A program made the translations under genes and the position numbers. From Tetragonia tetragonoides (taxonomy: Eukaryota; Streptophyta; Magnoliopsida; Caryophyllales; Aizoaceae): a stretch of DNA of 64,000 nt. This document shows, piece by piece, positions 1 to 12,088 of the stretch. A model generated the notes under the pieces. The model made no database searches. It was not told the DNA's origin and saw only the letters and a list, made by a program, of their open reading frames with translations. Each line of letters opens with the position of its first letter. Positions within the stretch are counted from its first letter, which is position 1. The stretch covers positions 3,638,001-3,702,000 of the forward strand of contig CM076150.1 in the NCBI GenBank assembly GCA_038025085.1, read 5' to 3'.

Positions 1-488
1 CACTAGAACCTAAAAGAATGAGAAATTATTTTTTTGTGTTATTTTACTTGTTTATTTTGATGAGGTCTCGTGAAATAGTTGTTATCCTCTACTATTTTCA
101 GAAGTTGCATTATGCTTGATTGCTTAGTACGTCAGTTTTTATAGAAGTTGCGTTATTCTTTTACTAAGTAGTACATCAAGTCAGGCAGGTGAAGTTAGGC
201 ACAATCCTTGAACATTGCATTAAACAAAAAAAAAAAAAGTCCTTAAACTGCAAAACATGCTTATGTACACTCAAATATGTAAATATTGATGGAAAATGAT
301 AAATAGCTGCTTGGCGGTCATCTTAATCTCAAAATGATGTTTTAACAAGTTCCCTTTTCCTATTTTCAATCCGAATTAATGCAAGGTCAACCACACAATT
401 GTAATGCCTAACAACGGGAGAGTAATTGTAATTTGTAACAAATGAGATTAGAAGTAAGATGTATCTATATGCTATTCGCAACTATGTC
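1..488. other. 3' flank of the AsnRS gene
   Basis: AT-rich sequence downstream of the AsnRS stop (minus strand), presumably holding its 3' UTR and polyadenylation region. A 12-A run sits near 226. No other gene is visible. Confidence 0.6.
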
Positions 489-3400
489 TTACAGATCTGC
501 TCTCCCAGGGTATCGCGGGAAGGGAATAACATCTCTGATGTTATCAATGCCGGTAGCAAAAAGAATCATCCTTTCAAATCCTAAACCGAATCCACTATGT
601 TTCACGGTACCATAGCGCCTAAGGTCAAGGTACCACTCATATGGCTCCAACGGCAATCCCATGTCTTCAATCCTGCATTAAGGAAAGGGTCATTTCTTAG
701 TACCCCCTGTGGCTAAAATTTACAGGGTAATTTTCCAAATACCATATACATCCTGATGCCCTATATTTTTATTTGCCCAAGGGAAAACAAAAACAGATCT
801 TATGTGCAATTAATAAACACTGTAACAAAAACTCCAATCTGCCAACCTTTTCACGATAACATCATAACGCTCCTCTCTCTGGCTTCCTCCAATCAACTCC
901 CCAACCTGAGAAAACAAATCAACATACATAAGATAAGCAACATTACATAACTTCCTCATATCCTGGGATAAAGGGAATCAGCAATTAACAGAGATTAGGT
1001 TATTGTTTACTATGAGCAGACGTATCATCCTATAGCAACAAGATAAAAGTTTTGGCTAAACTAAACAGCGCTGGGGACACGTAAGCACTATAAAATGCTC
1101 TATCCCCTTTTGCAGATGCAGAGATGAAGAAGGCACCCACCTTTGGTACAAGCACATCCATGGCAGCCACAGTTTTTCCATCATCATTGAGCCTCATATA
1201 AAATGCTTTAATTCCTTTGGGGTAGTTATATACTATAACCGGCTTCTTATATAAGACCTCAGTCAAGTACCTGCAGAGCTAGGAAAACTACATCAATATC
1301 TGCCTCATCGAGAGAATATGTTATGCACACATATTTTACTTACCTTTCGTGCTCAGAAGCTAAATCAATTCCCCATTCAACTTTGTTCTCGAACTTCTTA
1401 TCTTTGACTTGCTCTAGCTTCTCAACTGCTTCTGTGTAAGTAATTCTCACAAAAGGAGTTGAAGCAACCACTTTCAAACGTTCAATGGCACTTTTGTCAA
1501 AATTCTTAGCCATGAACTCCATATCATCAAGGCAGTTGTCCAGTAACCACTGGCACAAGAATTTTACATATGCCTCTGCACAATCCATATCATCCTAGAA
1601 ATATCATAATGATCAGTTCATGTGATATACGGAGTATCAAGCAAAAAAAACTTTACCTGCAGCTGCAAGTACACAACATAATGGATTCTCAAGCCTTTTT
1701 ATGGGATTTGAAACCATTAAAATGAAATAATAACTCCCAAAACAGAAAAAACTATCCAACGTCTTTAAGATTAAAAGACCTAGTCAATCTCACATGGAAA
1801 ATCCATTATGTCAGTCCAGAAGAACAAAAGCCCAGCACATCATGACTACATGCACAGTGCCAAGAGGTGTAAAAATTCAGCAAGTAGAGTACCATTATAT
1901 TGATTATCAGCTAAAGAATTAGAAATCTAAACTTCTGCATCCTAATTAAAATAGGAAAAGAAAAAAGTTGCCTAGCGGTGTAGCCTCACACGTGACACGT
2001 CCCAAACCTTGTCAGAAAAACAAAAGAACCCTTCGCTGGAAAATCAAGATTCTCTCTCGCCACACCAGACCGCCCATGCCTTCAATTGGGGGATAGGTCT
2101 CCGGGAGCTGGAAACTGCTCTCCAACCTGTTTCCCTCTGAAGCATGCAGATTTTGCAAATGCCTTGAGCCTGTTTATTTAGAGAATTTTGGCGGATGTGG
2201 GGACTGTTTAGTACTGGAAGGTTTATGTGCGTTGGGGCGCATTATATTGATGTCTACATTCCAAAGAGAACCAATTGAGAGGGAATTCAACTTGGTTTCA
2301 TCAAGTTGATACCCAGATTTCAAAAGTAGAAAGTTCTCAGAGAGAAAATGTTGTTTGGATTTTCGACAAGCAAATGAAGGTGAAAGAAGCACAATCTATC
2401 AAGGACAAGGCTCCTGCGAGAGCCGATAACACTTTGATGGATATGGGAACATTGGTGCCTGAGAGAAAACCCTAAGAGTTTCAAAGTGAATGCTCATGAA
2501 TCTATTTACTTAAAGGTGATCAAGATTCTTCAGAGGGGGAATTAGTTTCAAGAAAGATATTTGATTATCATCTTGTTTCTATAAATAAGTAGAAATGGAG
2601 GAAAATGCTGGAAATGGGCTCCCCTCTAGCTGCGAAGTGAAACACCTTTGACTCAGGCTCACTTTCTGCATCCTATGCTGGCTCTGTCGATGGACCAAGT
2701 AGTGAACACCTGGGAAGTAGGAAGGATGCTAGGATTGACAAAACGTTAGGATGTCTTTGTGCATAGACAGGGGTCAAAAAAGAACTCATCACAGAAAGTT
2801 GCAAAAGGTGGTTATATGTCGGATTACACAGATTTGTGCCCGACTTGGTCTGTTACACAGCAACTTTGATTTCTTGCTCATGGAAGGTGGGGAGTACTTG
2901 TTTGTCCGCAGACATTTATAGTTTCTATCTATAGTGGCAGTACACCACATGCCCAGGCTTGGTGTAAGTTTCTGTCAGCTAGAATTGTTCAGTTTGGCTA
3001 GTTATGGGTATTTTTCATGCTTAAAACTTCAGAGTTCATGTCACAATCTCTACGCAGTGGCCTGGCTAACACATCCACGTGGAACTGTTGGCAGATTTAT
3101 GGGATGATTGATTGATGATCCTTTTCAATCCATTAATGCTTATGACAATAGTCAATAAGAATATTACTCGTGAACAAAATGCACCAGCAGATTCTATGGC
3201 ATGTACACTTGTACAGGGTGGGCAGGAGTGATAATTTTGTTTACATGATGTGAAATTTGTTTCATTATATAGTAATTCTCTGCATAGCCTGGTTATATAC
3301 ACTTGAATTCAAGGAGGAGGGCTCTAAAAAAGGAATTTTTGATTTTTTTTGTAACTGGCTACTAAAATTCTCTATGCCCAAAAAATTGTTTTCATCTTTT

Positions 3401-5777
3401 CACAGCATGACAAGCAAGATGCATGTGTATTTTCCCAATGCATACAAAAGAGCTGGTTCATACCTCTAAACATAAAATAGAACAATATGATTTCACAAAC
3501 CTCATACATAAATAGAAATATGATTTAACGAACCTCAAGATCTGCACATGCAATTTCTGGCTCAACCATCCAAAACTCGGCCAGATGCCTCGTAGTGTGG
3601 GAATGCTCAGCGCGAAATGTCGGCCCGAATGTATAAACATTACTAAGGGCACATGCAAAAGATTCAACTTGCAATTGTCCTGAAACAGTCAAGAATGCCT
3701 GACGACCAAAAAAATCTTGGGTATAATCTATCTTCCCATCTTTTTTGGGAAGTCCAGGTTTAAGCTTAGCTCTCTCTTCCAACTTTGAGAGATCATCTTT
3801 TGCTTTTTTTAGTACCACAACAGCAGCAGTTATTTCCTCTTTCGTTGCCTTGTCTGACTTCAATTTCTGAACAGTCTCCCCTTGCTCCTGAACAACAAGC
3901 TTTGCCGCTTCAATGTCAGCTTCTGATGGAGGTGGGTTCTCCTTCAATTCTTTCTCCACCTTATCGGCCTCACTAATCAATGAGGTCACTTGAAACATTT
4001 CGCCTGCACCCTCACAATCACTAGTGGTAATGATAGGTGTGTGTATGTACATAAATTTATGCTGCTGGAAGAATGTGTGAGTTGCATATGCAAGTGCGTT
4101 GCGGATTCGAGCCACTGCGGAAATCTGTGATTTGAAAAGGAACAAAAATTTACTAATAAAATACAGCTACTAATAATAACCACACTGCCATTGATAATAA
4201 CCACGTCAACTTTCCTAGCAAATAAAAGACTTAAGCCTATAGACACATACCCACATGACAATCCCCAACTAAAAACCTATATACATCAGGAGCAATACCC
4301 ACATCACCTAGGCTAACCGGATATTATGGCAAAGGTAGAGAAATTCTCGAAATTCTAGGCATCATGGGTGCTACAAAAATCAGAGCAAGGAAACATATTC
4401 ACGAGGCGCAGCTACAAATACATTAAATTAAGCAGGTCATTTTTTATAAGAAAAAGATTTATATCAAGGAACATAGGATGAATATTGAATACAAGTGTAA
4501 AGCTGTCCTCAAAAAAGGACCCTAACCAAACCAAGCCAACCCTAGAAGAACAAGCCTACACAATCCAATGCTTATTCAAAATCCTGGCCTTTTATCATAT
4601 CTCAAGCAGTTGATTATATTTCAATTAAGAAAATTAACACATAATGTGCAGGAGTTTTTCAAAAAGTGGAGTGAGAGTAGCTATATGTAAATATGCAGTT
4701 GCTCAAAGATGCATAGTTCAAACTCCTGATTTCCTACAGTGTTTGTAAATCAAGAAAACGTTCAACTCCCACACAATGCATTTCCCTACTGAAAAACAAC
4801 CATTTAAACCGCTCTTTAAAAATAACCACATCCATTTCCTGACCAACATAACCATTATAAGCCTATAAACATAATACCCACATGACATTTCCAATTGAAA
4901 ATCCACACAACAAATCACCACAAACATAACCCACATCCCATTTCCCACCAGAACCCACAAACAAACTTAAAATCCATAGTAAATCATTATTACAAACAAA
5001 ACCGACCACCAAAACAACATACCAAATCACTAAAAACCCAGAACAAACAAATGCATAGTAAATGATCAGCAGTAACAAAGCCCACATCACATTTCTTATC
5101 AAAACAAGACAGCAAATCACCAAAAATGATACTAATAATAATAAATAACAAACCAATACCAGAATCCCAGAACAAAGATTCTATAAAACATAACCCATAA
5201 TAAAAAAAAACCTTAAACCCACATCACAACTCCCCACCAAAACATCAAATCAAATCCCAAAAAAAAAATCAAAACTTTAAATTATTACCGTGTTAGTCCT
5301 GGGTCTAAGATGAACAAAATCCCTCAATTTCTCAAGTGTCAATCTCGTTTTCGGCAAGGGATACTTAGCAGGATCACAAAGACCAACTTCAAGAACTTTT
5401 TCAACTCTCAGTTCAATCTTCTGTTTAGTACCTTCAGGTGGTGTTTTAAATTCCCCATAAACAGAAACAAAAGTACCCGTTTGAACCAAGGGGCTTAGAT
5501 CGGAAACAGACCCATCAACAATAACTTGAAGATTAGCAGGGCAAGACCCATCATTGAGTTCTAAGAATGCAAATGAACCTTTTCCTTGTTCACGGCCTGT
5601 TTTGACCCAACCTGAGATTGTGGCTTTTTGGCCTGCAAATGATACGCCACCGTGTGGGGTTCGGAGGATTGTGGCTATTAGAGTGCGTTTTGAGAAGGGT
5701 GAGAATGGGATTGTTGTGGTGTTGGTGGTGTCATTGACGGTGTTGGTGGACAATGAAGAGATGAGATCGTCTGACAT
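489..5777 (-). CDS. SYNC1: Asparaginyl-tRNA synthetase, cytosolic (class IIb), six exons
   Basis: The enzyme charges tRNA-Asn with asparagine in the cytosol. Exons read on the minus strand: 5777-5289, 4124-3534, 1594-1344, 1270-1141, 905-847, 672-489. All introns are GT-AG and phases close to give 567 aa, close to the usual length for plant cytosolic AsnRS. Residues about 40-160 are the OB-fold anticodon-binding domain. Motif 1 lies near the start of exon 2. A charged helical insert (about residues 213-299, [15 protein letters not shown]) resembles the WHEP-like insert of plant AsnRS. Motif 2 is [15 protein letters not shown] and motif 3 is GFGLGFERM in the last exon, which ends GRADL-stop. 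The 59-nt exon 905-847 ([17 protein letters not shown]) is easily missed. The start is the first ATG after a CT-rich leader. Nothing suggests inactivation. Family identity is near certain; the symbol follows the Arabidopsis gene. Confidence 0.97.
1595..3533. other. Large intron 2 of AsnRS, no recognised element
   Basis: This 1.9-kb intron is interrupted around 1960-2900 by sequence that is less AT-rich than its surroundings. Short open frames there (for example plus 2275-2475) match no family I recognise. It may be an old retrotransposon fragment, but no diagnostic motif is visible. Confidence 0.4.
4180..5260. repeat. Degenerate repeats in AsnRS intron 1
   Basis: The phrase CCCACAT(C/G)ACA followed by a short A/C-rich stretch recurs about five times between 4250 and 5235. 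A longer block is duplicated at about 4180-4275 and 4810-4890 (shared AATAACCAC, TTTCCT, AAGCCTATA, ACCCACATGACA). It is a decayed local duplication within the intron. The long open frames on the minus strand here are by-products of the C/A-rich composition. Confidence 0.5.
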
Positions 5778-5932
5778 GGTGAGGAGAGAGAGAGATGGGG
5801 AGTGAGATGAGGGTGGTGGTGGTCTGGTGTGGTTTGAGTAGAAAGCTTAAACCCTAGTAGGAAATGTTCGTTTATTTGTGCGTACATTTCACGGTTTCGT
5901 TGAAGATTAATGCCTTTTATTTTTATTTTTTT

Positions 5933-6207
5933 TTCTCGTCAAAAAGAGGGTGTCACTAAAATGGCAATCGAGCCACACCGCTACATCACGTTCGTACTTT
6001 TATGTTTGGACTTTCATGTTCAATAGCAAATATATCAAGAATAGTTGAATAACCAACGCAAGCAGTGACCCTATCAATGTAGTACCGGACAAGTATAATT
6101 CTTCGAAGTCACCAAACACAAGGGGAATGGGGATTCAAACTCTTGACTTTGCCTTACCAAACCACTTGGACTTAGGAATAAGTTTGGAACCATTAGACTA
6201 CCAACCT
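5933..6207 (+). repeat. Dispersed repeat, copy A (partner at 62 kb)
   Basis: About 275 bp starting GTCAAAAAGAGG and ending near AAGTTTGGAACC. It shares many blocks in the same order and orientation with 62071-62334, including the CTTGCCTTACCAAA...CACTTG block. It has no coding potential and no clear terminal repeats or target duplication; the class is unknown. Confidence 0.7.
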
Positions 6208-6344
6208 TGTTGGTAGTTTTTTTTATTTATTTACCCGTTATTTCATCATGTTATAACTTTTTTTAAGTAATGGAAAAAAGAAATCTTGATTCATAAAAAG
6301 TCATACGACATTTACAACTGAGTATAAATATAATCATCATAATA

Positions 6345-7610
6345 TCTATATATTAGAGGCATTTTCTGACAACATTGGAGGCGTCCACCTAAGTGAGTCA
6401 TTGTAATAAAATTTTAAAATAAATATAAAAGAGAAATGTATGTTTTTGTATAGAATATATAGTAAAGTTGTACTTTCCTAAATCCTTAAAGAGTACACTA
6501 TTAATTAGAGATTTTGGTATAGAATATATACTAAAGTTGTACTTTCCTAAATCATTAAAGAGTAGACTATTAGATTTTAAAAAGCATATATAACTTTAGT
6601 TTCACCGCTTAAAAAATTAAATTTCTTACACCATTGGAACGAGTACGAAATATCCTTTAAAATGAGACTCATTTGTAGTATGTTCTATTGATTTACAACA
6701 TTAGATGCGTCCACCTAAAAAGGTAATTAGTAAATAACTTGACAAGCTGACACAACTAAACAGTTGCAATGTAAAATAAGAGAAAAGATACGTATATTAG
6801 TTATAAAAATTTAAAGAGCAATCTCAAGGTAAAATATAATAAAAAGAGTATGTGTAGAATAAATAAATAAACGATGAATCTAAAATGATTCTAGGTCCAA
6901 TCTTTAATAAGAAACTTCACCATTATCACGTATAATTTTATAACTGTGCGCAATATAGTGATCCTCCATGTTATTTTAGGGTTCCAAATTATGTTCCCTT
7001 CAACTTTATAAATTATTAATGTACTCCCTCCAGACCACAAATAAAATTACATTAGACTTTTTGCGTTCTTCGAGACAGTACGTTGACCGCATATAACTTT
7101 GAAAAAACAAGTAAGTATTAAAATATGTGTTGCTATTCTAAGGTTTACGTCTAAAACTTCTTTATTTTTGAAAAGTAGTTATGTATGCATTACACATTTA
7201 AAGTGATTTTACCATATAAGAAAGATCATATCTTTGGAATGTTAGTTGTACACTTATATGTTATATCAACATAAGAGTATTGGCGTACCAACATCAAGCA
7301 CAGAAAGACTTTAAAACTATTAACTCTTGGATCATGTAACATATGGGATGAGTTAATTGATAGTTAATTGAAATTGATGATTAGATTTAAAATTAGATAA
7401 GATGCCCTATAAAGTCATAATAATCTTATTATATGGCATTCATGATATTAATTGGATTATATAAATATTTATCTATATATTACTATTAGTTTTTCATAAG
7501 TGACAATTACACTTTGATTTTTCGATGAGATTAATAATCACGTTATATTAATTTTATTATATAATCACAGTCCGTGCAAAGCACGGGTATACTCACGGGC
7601 ATCCACCTAG
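6345..7610 (+). mobile_element. Possible non-autonomous Helitron
   Basis: The segment begins TCTATATATTAG after an A and ends CCACCTAG before a T, matching the A/T insertion, 5'-TC and 3'-CTRR rules of Helitrons. A hairpin (CCGTGC-AAA-GCACGG, 7572-7586) lies near the 3' end. A similar hairpin ends the element at 38398. The block ACAACATT(G/A)GA...GCGTCCACCTAA recurs at 6368 and 6695. There is no coding capacity. The hairpin is about 20 nt from the end, further than usual, so this is tentative. Confidence 0.45.
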
Positions 7611-8553
7611 TTTTCTCTATTCAAAAGCAAAATCTGAGATAACAATATGAATATCTTTTTCAAAATCACTGCTTAAAAACAGTGTATCAAACGGCTCCGT
7701 CGAATTTTGGGGTGTCCATGCATAATCCCTACGATCGGAGATAACCACACAAAGTGTTGCGGTGTTTAAAAGTAAAACTTCACTTGGTATCGAAGATCCA
7801 GTTTCCTGACATACAAACTGAAGAGATTATATAAATAAATTGGGATCTCTTCAATCTTGTGTCCCTAAAATTGCTCACAATATGTGAGAATAAGCCTCTC
7901 ATAAAAAGAGATAGACAAAGTCTCACATATCATGAGATTTTTATTGAAATAAAATATGCAAAAACACAAAAGCTTACAAAAAAAATAAGAATTTAGGGCT
8001 TACCATCAATGGTTAATCACTAATGACAGCCCATATGAACAAAAATATAGAAGTTACAAGATGGTTTTCTTTTTTGGGAAGGGGAATGGGGAGCGAAAAA
8101 ATAGGGTTTTAACCATGTTATTCTGTTTGCCTAGACAAAATTGAACGGAAATGATATGAATTGTTTAACGTGATCTTTAACATTTAAAAGTCGTCACTTT
8201 TTTTTAGAAAAAAAAAGATTTGATATCTTGCTCCATCGTGGATGAAGTCCTCATAAAACGAGCTATAATGTTAGTAACCATATCATGCATAACTATGACT
8301 AAAATTATTGATCAATCATCGATATATAGACAAAAGTATGTAAATGAAATATCTTGTATAAATAAAAGAATATATTCTCATTGAACTTGATTACTTGAAG
8401 TATTAATATTTTGATAATATGTTACACAATGTAGTATTAGTATCTTGTCACTTGGCTCGGTATTGTTAAAACTTGGACTAAGTTGGAGAAAACTAAAACA
8501 AACTAGAGAAAACCATAACAATTGGAACCAAATAGGGAAAATGGGGACAATAT
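7611..8553. other. AT-rich intergenic DNA
   Basis: No gene, RNA or intact repeat seen. Confidence 0.5.
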
Positions 8554-9123
8554 GGAAAGCGTTTTCTTATTTATTTATTTATTTTTTGAACTCAAGCCGC
8601 TCCCGCGGTCCTAACTTTCGATTAACTGATCAAAATCTGCCAACACAGCATTAGCGACATTGCTAGGCAACTCAGCGTTCCAAAAACGACAACCTACATT
8701 CCAAGGCTGCAGATGCGCTAGCTCATGGGCTACTATATTACCCTTCCTACGAACAAAAGACTAAGAAACTGATGCAAACTGAGACACAAGCGCTACAATA
8801 TCATCTAAAACTAAATGTAAATGACTTGACCCTAAGCTTCTTGCTTTTAAAGCAGAAATAACACATACGTTATCAGACTCTATGATGACCTAATCAAAAC
8901 CAAAGGAATCTGCCAGCTGCAGAGCGAGGTAAATTGCCTTAGCTTCTGCTATCCCAATCTCTCAATCAACTTCGAAGTTCATTGTCGCACTAACAGACAC
9001 TACTCCGCTGTTATCACGCCCCACTATGCCAATATTGGTACCGACATCACCGCTCTTCCCTGCGTCAACATTCAGCTTGATCCAACCCTCAAAGGGAAGC
9101 GCTCAGGAAAGCGTTTTCTTATT
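8554..9123 (-). mobile_element. 5'-truncated L1 LINE (RNase H end) with 18-bp target duplication
   Basis: The minus strand from 9105 to about 8600 translates as the C-terminal RNase H-like domain of a plant L1 ORF2 (landmarks WIKLNVDAG, AEAKAIYLALQLADS, IIESDN, VRRKGNIVAHELAHL). It carries stops at 8964-8962 (TGA), 8892-8890 (TAG) and 8763-8761 (TAG). It ends in an A/T-rich tail of TAAA units (plus 8572-8590). The sequence GGAAAGCGTTTTCTTATT is present at 8554-8571 and again at 9106-9123: a perfect 18-bp target-site duplication bracketing a 534-bp insert. This is a dead-on-arrival copy of the usual LINE kind. Confidence 0.92.
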
Positions 9124-9211
9124 AGGAACTCATAATAACACCAATCGTAGTAATAATTTGTGTAGTAATAATAATAGAATTTTTTTCAAAAAGGCTATTT
9201 AGTATTTATAA

Positions 9212-9577
9212 TACTCCCTCCGGCCCACGGAAATCTTTACGCTTTCCACTTATGTTTGGACCATGGAAATTTTTACGTTTCCTTATATGGTAATGTATTT
9301 AAGCACCCTTTACTATTTTACCCCTCCCACCTTCTCACTCTCATGTGCAAGAAAATAATAATAATAAAAAAAATTCTCACCCCACTAGCTACAAAAGTAA
9401 GGAAAGTAATACAAAAGTAAGGAAAGTAATAAATACCCACTAAAATATTATTTTCTCTCTCTTAATACCTCATGTGCTCTTTTAAGGGTAAATTTGAAAT
9501 TTTTGTGCTAAAATATATTTTCCTTAATATTAGTCATATTCTCCAAACGTCAAGATTTCTGTGGACCGGAGGGAGTA
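9212..9577. mobile_element. Stowaway-type MITE, 366 bp
   Basis: The ends are inverted copies: TACTCCCTCCGGCCCACGGA at the left and TCTGTGGACCGGAGGGAGTA at the right, flanked by TA as expected for Stowaway/Tc1-mariner MITEs. The interior has a 20-bp perfect tandem duplication (ACAAAAGTAAGGAAAGTAAT, 9391-9430). No coding capacity. Confidence 0.88.
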
Positions 9578-10368
9578 ATGTGAATTTATATGTTAGAAGT
9601 TCTCATAGTTTATGTAACTTGGTGAGTGGTGATAATGTTTTTCTTTACACTTAAGGTCACTAACAAAGTAATTATAATAAAATAGTAAAATGATTCCACC
9701 TAAAAGTAAATATAATAAAATAGTAAAATGATTCCACCTAGGATTGTTTTATTAAATAATATCATTATGAATCTTTTTATATTGAAAAATTATGATTTAG
9801 CTGTTTCTTATCTTATATATCTTATGTTAACAAGCGATTACACTTAGTATTGTAGAAAGAAAGAAGATTGGACAATGACAGTTTTTAATTCTTTTTTTTT
9901 TTATGAACTTCCTTTATTTCAATGTTTTTGTATATGTATGTTATTTTTCTATTCATTCCTATTTTATTTTTTTACATATATGTAGAATTGGTTTGTAGAA
10001 AAAGACTTGCACGACGAAGGTTCAGTAAAACTACAAAAATTCATTTTAATTTTTATACGTACAGTAATCTATATATAGTATGAGATATTCAACTTTTGGA
10101 GTTTTAAAATTCATATACATAACTTGTAAAATGTGAGCATCTTTTTTTAAAATATTTTAAGAAACCTATTTTAAGTAAGATCTATAACCTACAATAACTT
10201 GATCATACATCAACTATTGAAATTTTAAAATTTAATACCTATGATGAAAAATATGAGCATAAATCTTACATTTAAAAAACTTAATGTAATAAAATTTACT
10301 ATTTATAAGTATGAGTAATCATAAATTACATGCATTACATTTGCTAAAAGTTATGAGGAGTACAAAGT

Positions 10369-10440
<72 letters not shown>

Positions 10441-11697
10441 TAATAGTTTCAATAACTATAATAACAATAATAATAATAACAATAATAATTATTATTAGTC
10501 GTACTTTTTTAAAAAACAATATATAATAATTTTATTTTATGCAAACATTTAGAGAAGTAGCCATAAATAATTTAATTTAAAAGCTCTTCGTAAAATAACT
10601 TATTGATCTTGTATCATACTAGTATAAAAGTTTAATGATTGTTGTTATATTTACTTTACTCATCCGGATAAAAACCAAGATAGAAATGAATGCAATTAGA
10701 ACAAGTAGTGGCACTTGTTCACATACCCATGTATATATAAGGACGACAAAAGTAGATGATTTTCCAGGAGTACTTAAGATCATTGAATATTTTTAAATTA
10801 CATGAAAATGTGCTTCAAATTTATAACATGCAAGCTCTTCATTTATACCCATCTAGCACTGAAGATTTAGTCAACTTTCAAATCATACATCTTGCTATAC
10901 AACATATTGATCTTTTCCATATATTTCGAAGTGAAAAAGACCTGTACAAAGAATTCGTGGTACATATACTTTTAGAGTTGAAAGCCAAGTGTATCATTAT
11001 ACCTTTAGCCATTTTTTTTACCACAGTATTATGGAGTTTCTTCATCATCGTATACAATCATCATTGCGTTTGTTGTCAAATTTAAAAAGCACATTGATAC
11101 AATGCAAGTGACGAAATCAAATATATACATTGTGGTTTTTTGATCCTTAAGAGATTTCCAAATGCGTGACTCAAGTCGCATATTATTCGAGCTAATCTAA
11201 TAAAGATCAACACACACATTATCCTTCTTTTTTGTCCATAGTCGATCGACTTTTGCCATGGTTTTTTGGAGATTAGTGCCAATCTTAAATGACACCAACA
11301 AGAAAGACGAACATATGCCACCAAATACAAATTAACTTACAAAGAAGTTGATTATGCTACTTGCTATTGTAAGAAATAGGGTATAAGAGAAAAGTGATAT
11401 GGTGAGGCCAACGAAACTATTAAAAATATAATAACTCGCCATTGTTATTAGCTCATTGCTCTTTTAATATGTAAGAATAAACTATACTCACTTTTTCTTT
11501 TTCGAAAAGAAACTACGCTCACTTTTTATAAATAGAATTCATGAAACAACCATACTTTTTATTTAAGCAAGATCTAAAATGATACATGCAATATAATCCC
11601 TTCACACAAATTAATTAATACTCAAATAATTAGTAATTAAATACTACAACTAGAAAGGAATATATGCTTTTTTGAAGGGAGAGGACGTACACATTAT
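9578..11697. other. AT-rich intergenic DNA with one (AAT)n tract
   Basis: Non-coding AT-rich spacer upstream of the KEA gene. A microsatellite of about 25 AAT units lies at 10370-10444. A 109-codon open frame at 10756-11085 (plus) has no recognisable motif or gene context and is not called. Confidence 0.5.
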
Positions 11698-11794
11698 ATG
11701 GAAAATGGATGGCTATTGATTTTGACTCAAGTTTATGTTAGATACACAGTACACAATACGCTACCATTCAGCTTCACTCCATCACCGTACACTT

Positions 11795-11890
11795 TCTCTC
11801 TCTCTTTCTCTTTCCTTTCTTCTTCTCTCGCAATCCCAAAAAACTTCCTTTTCCTTTTTTTTCTTTTTTCATTTTCCCTCCTTCCACAAA
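11795..11890 (+). promoter_or_regulatory. CT-rich leader of the KEA gene
   Basis: Pyrimidine-rich stretch (CTCTCTCTTTCTCTTTCC and similar) about 50-145 bp before the KEA ATG, typical of plant core promoters and 5' UTRs. A clear TATA box is not obvious. If transcription began upstream of 11698, an upstream ORF (11698-11907) would lie in the leader. Confidence 0.45.
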
Positions 11891-11940
11891 ATCTCACAGG
11901 CGTTTAGTGTTGAGAAGAGAGAGAAAGGAGAGCAGTAGCA

Positions 11941-12057
11941 ATGATGAGAACATCACTCTGCACTTCTCTCTCTCTCCTCACCTTCATCTTCATCCTCACT
12001 CTCGATTCGTCCTTCTCATTCTCTCTCCTCGCCGCTAACGAATCGAGCCACGTCAAT

Positions 12058-12088
<31 letters not shown>

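Noticed and set aside
4718..5175. Overlapping minus-strand open frames in AsnRS intron 1
   Set aside because: They translate A/C-rich intron repeats and lie between two well-defined exons.
7020..7100. Stowaway-like start GTACTCCCTCCAGACCACAA
   Set aside because: No matching right end within a reasonable distance; at most a solo terminus.
10756..11085. 109-codon open frame upstream of KEA
   Set aside because: No recognisable domain, AT-rich composition, no splice or promoter context.
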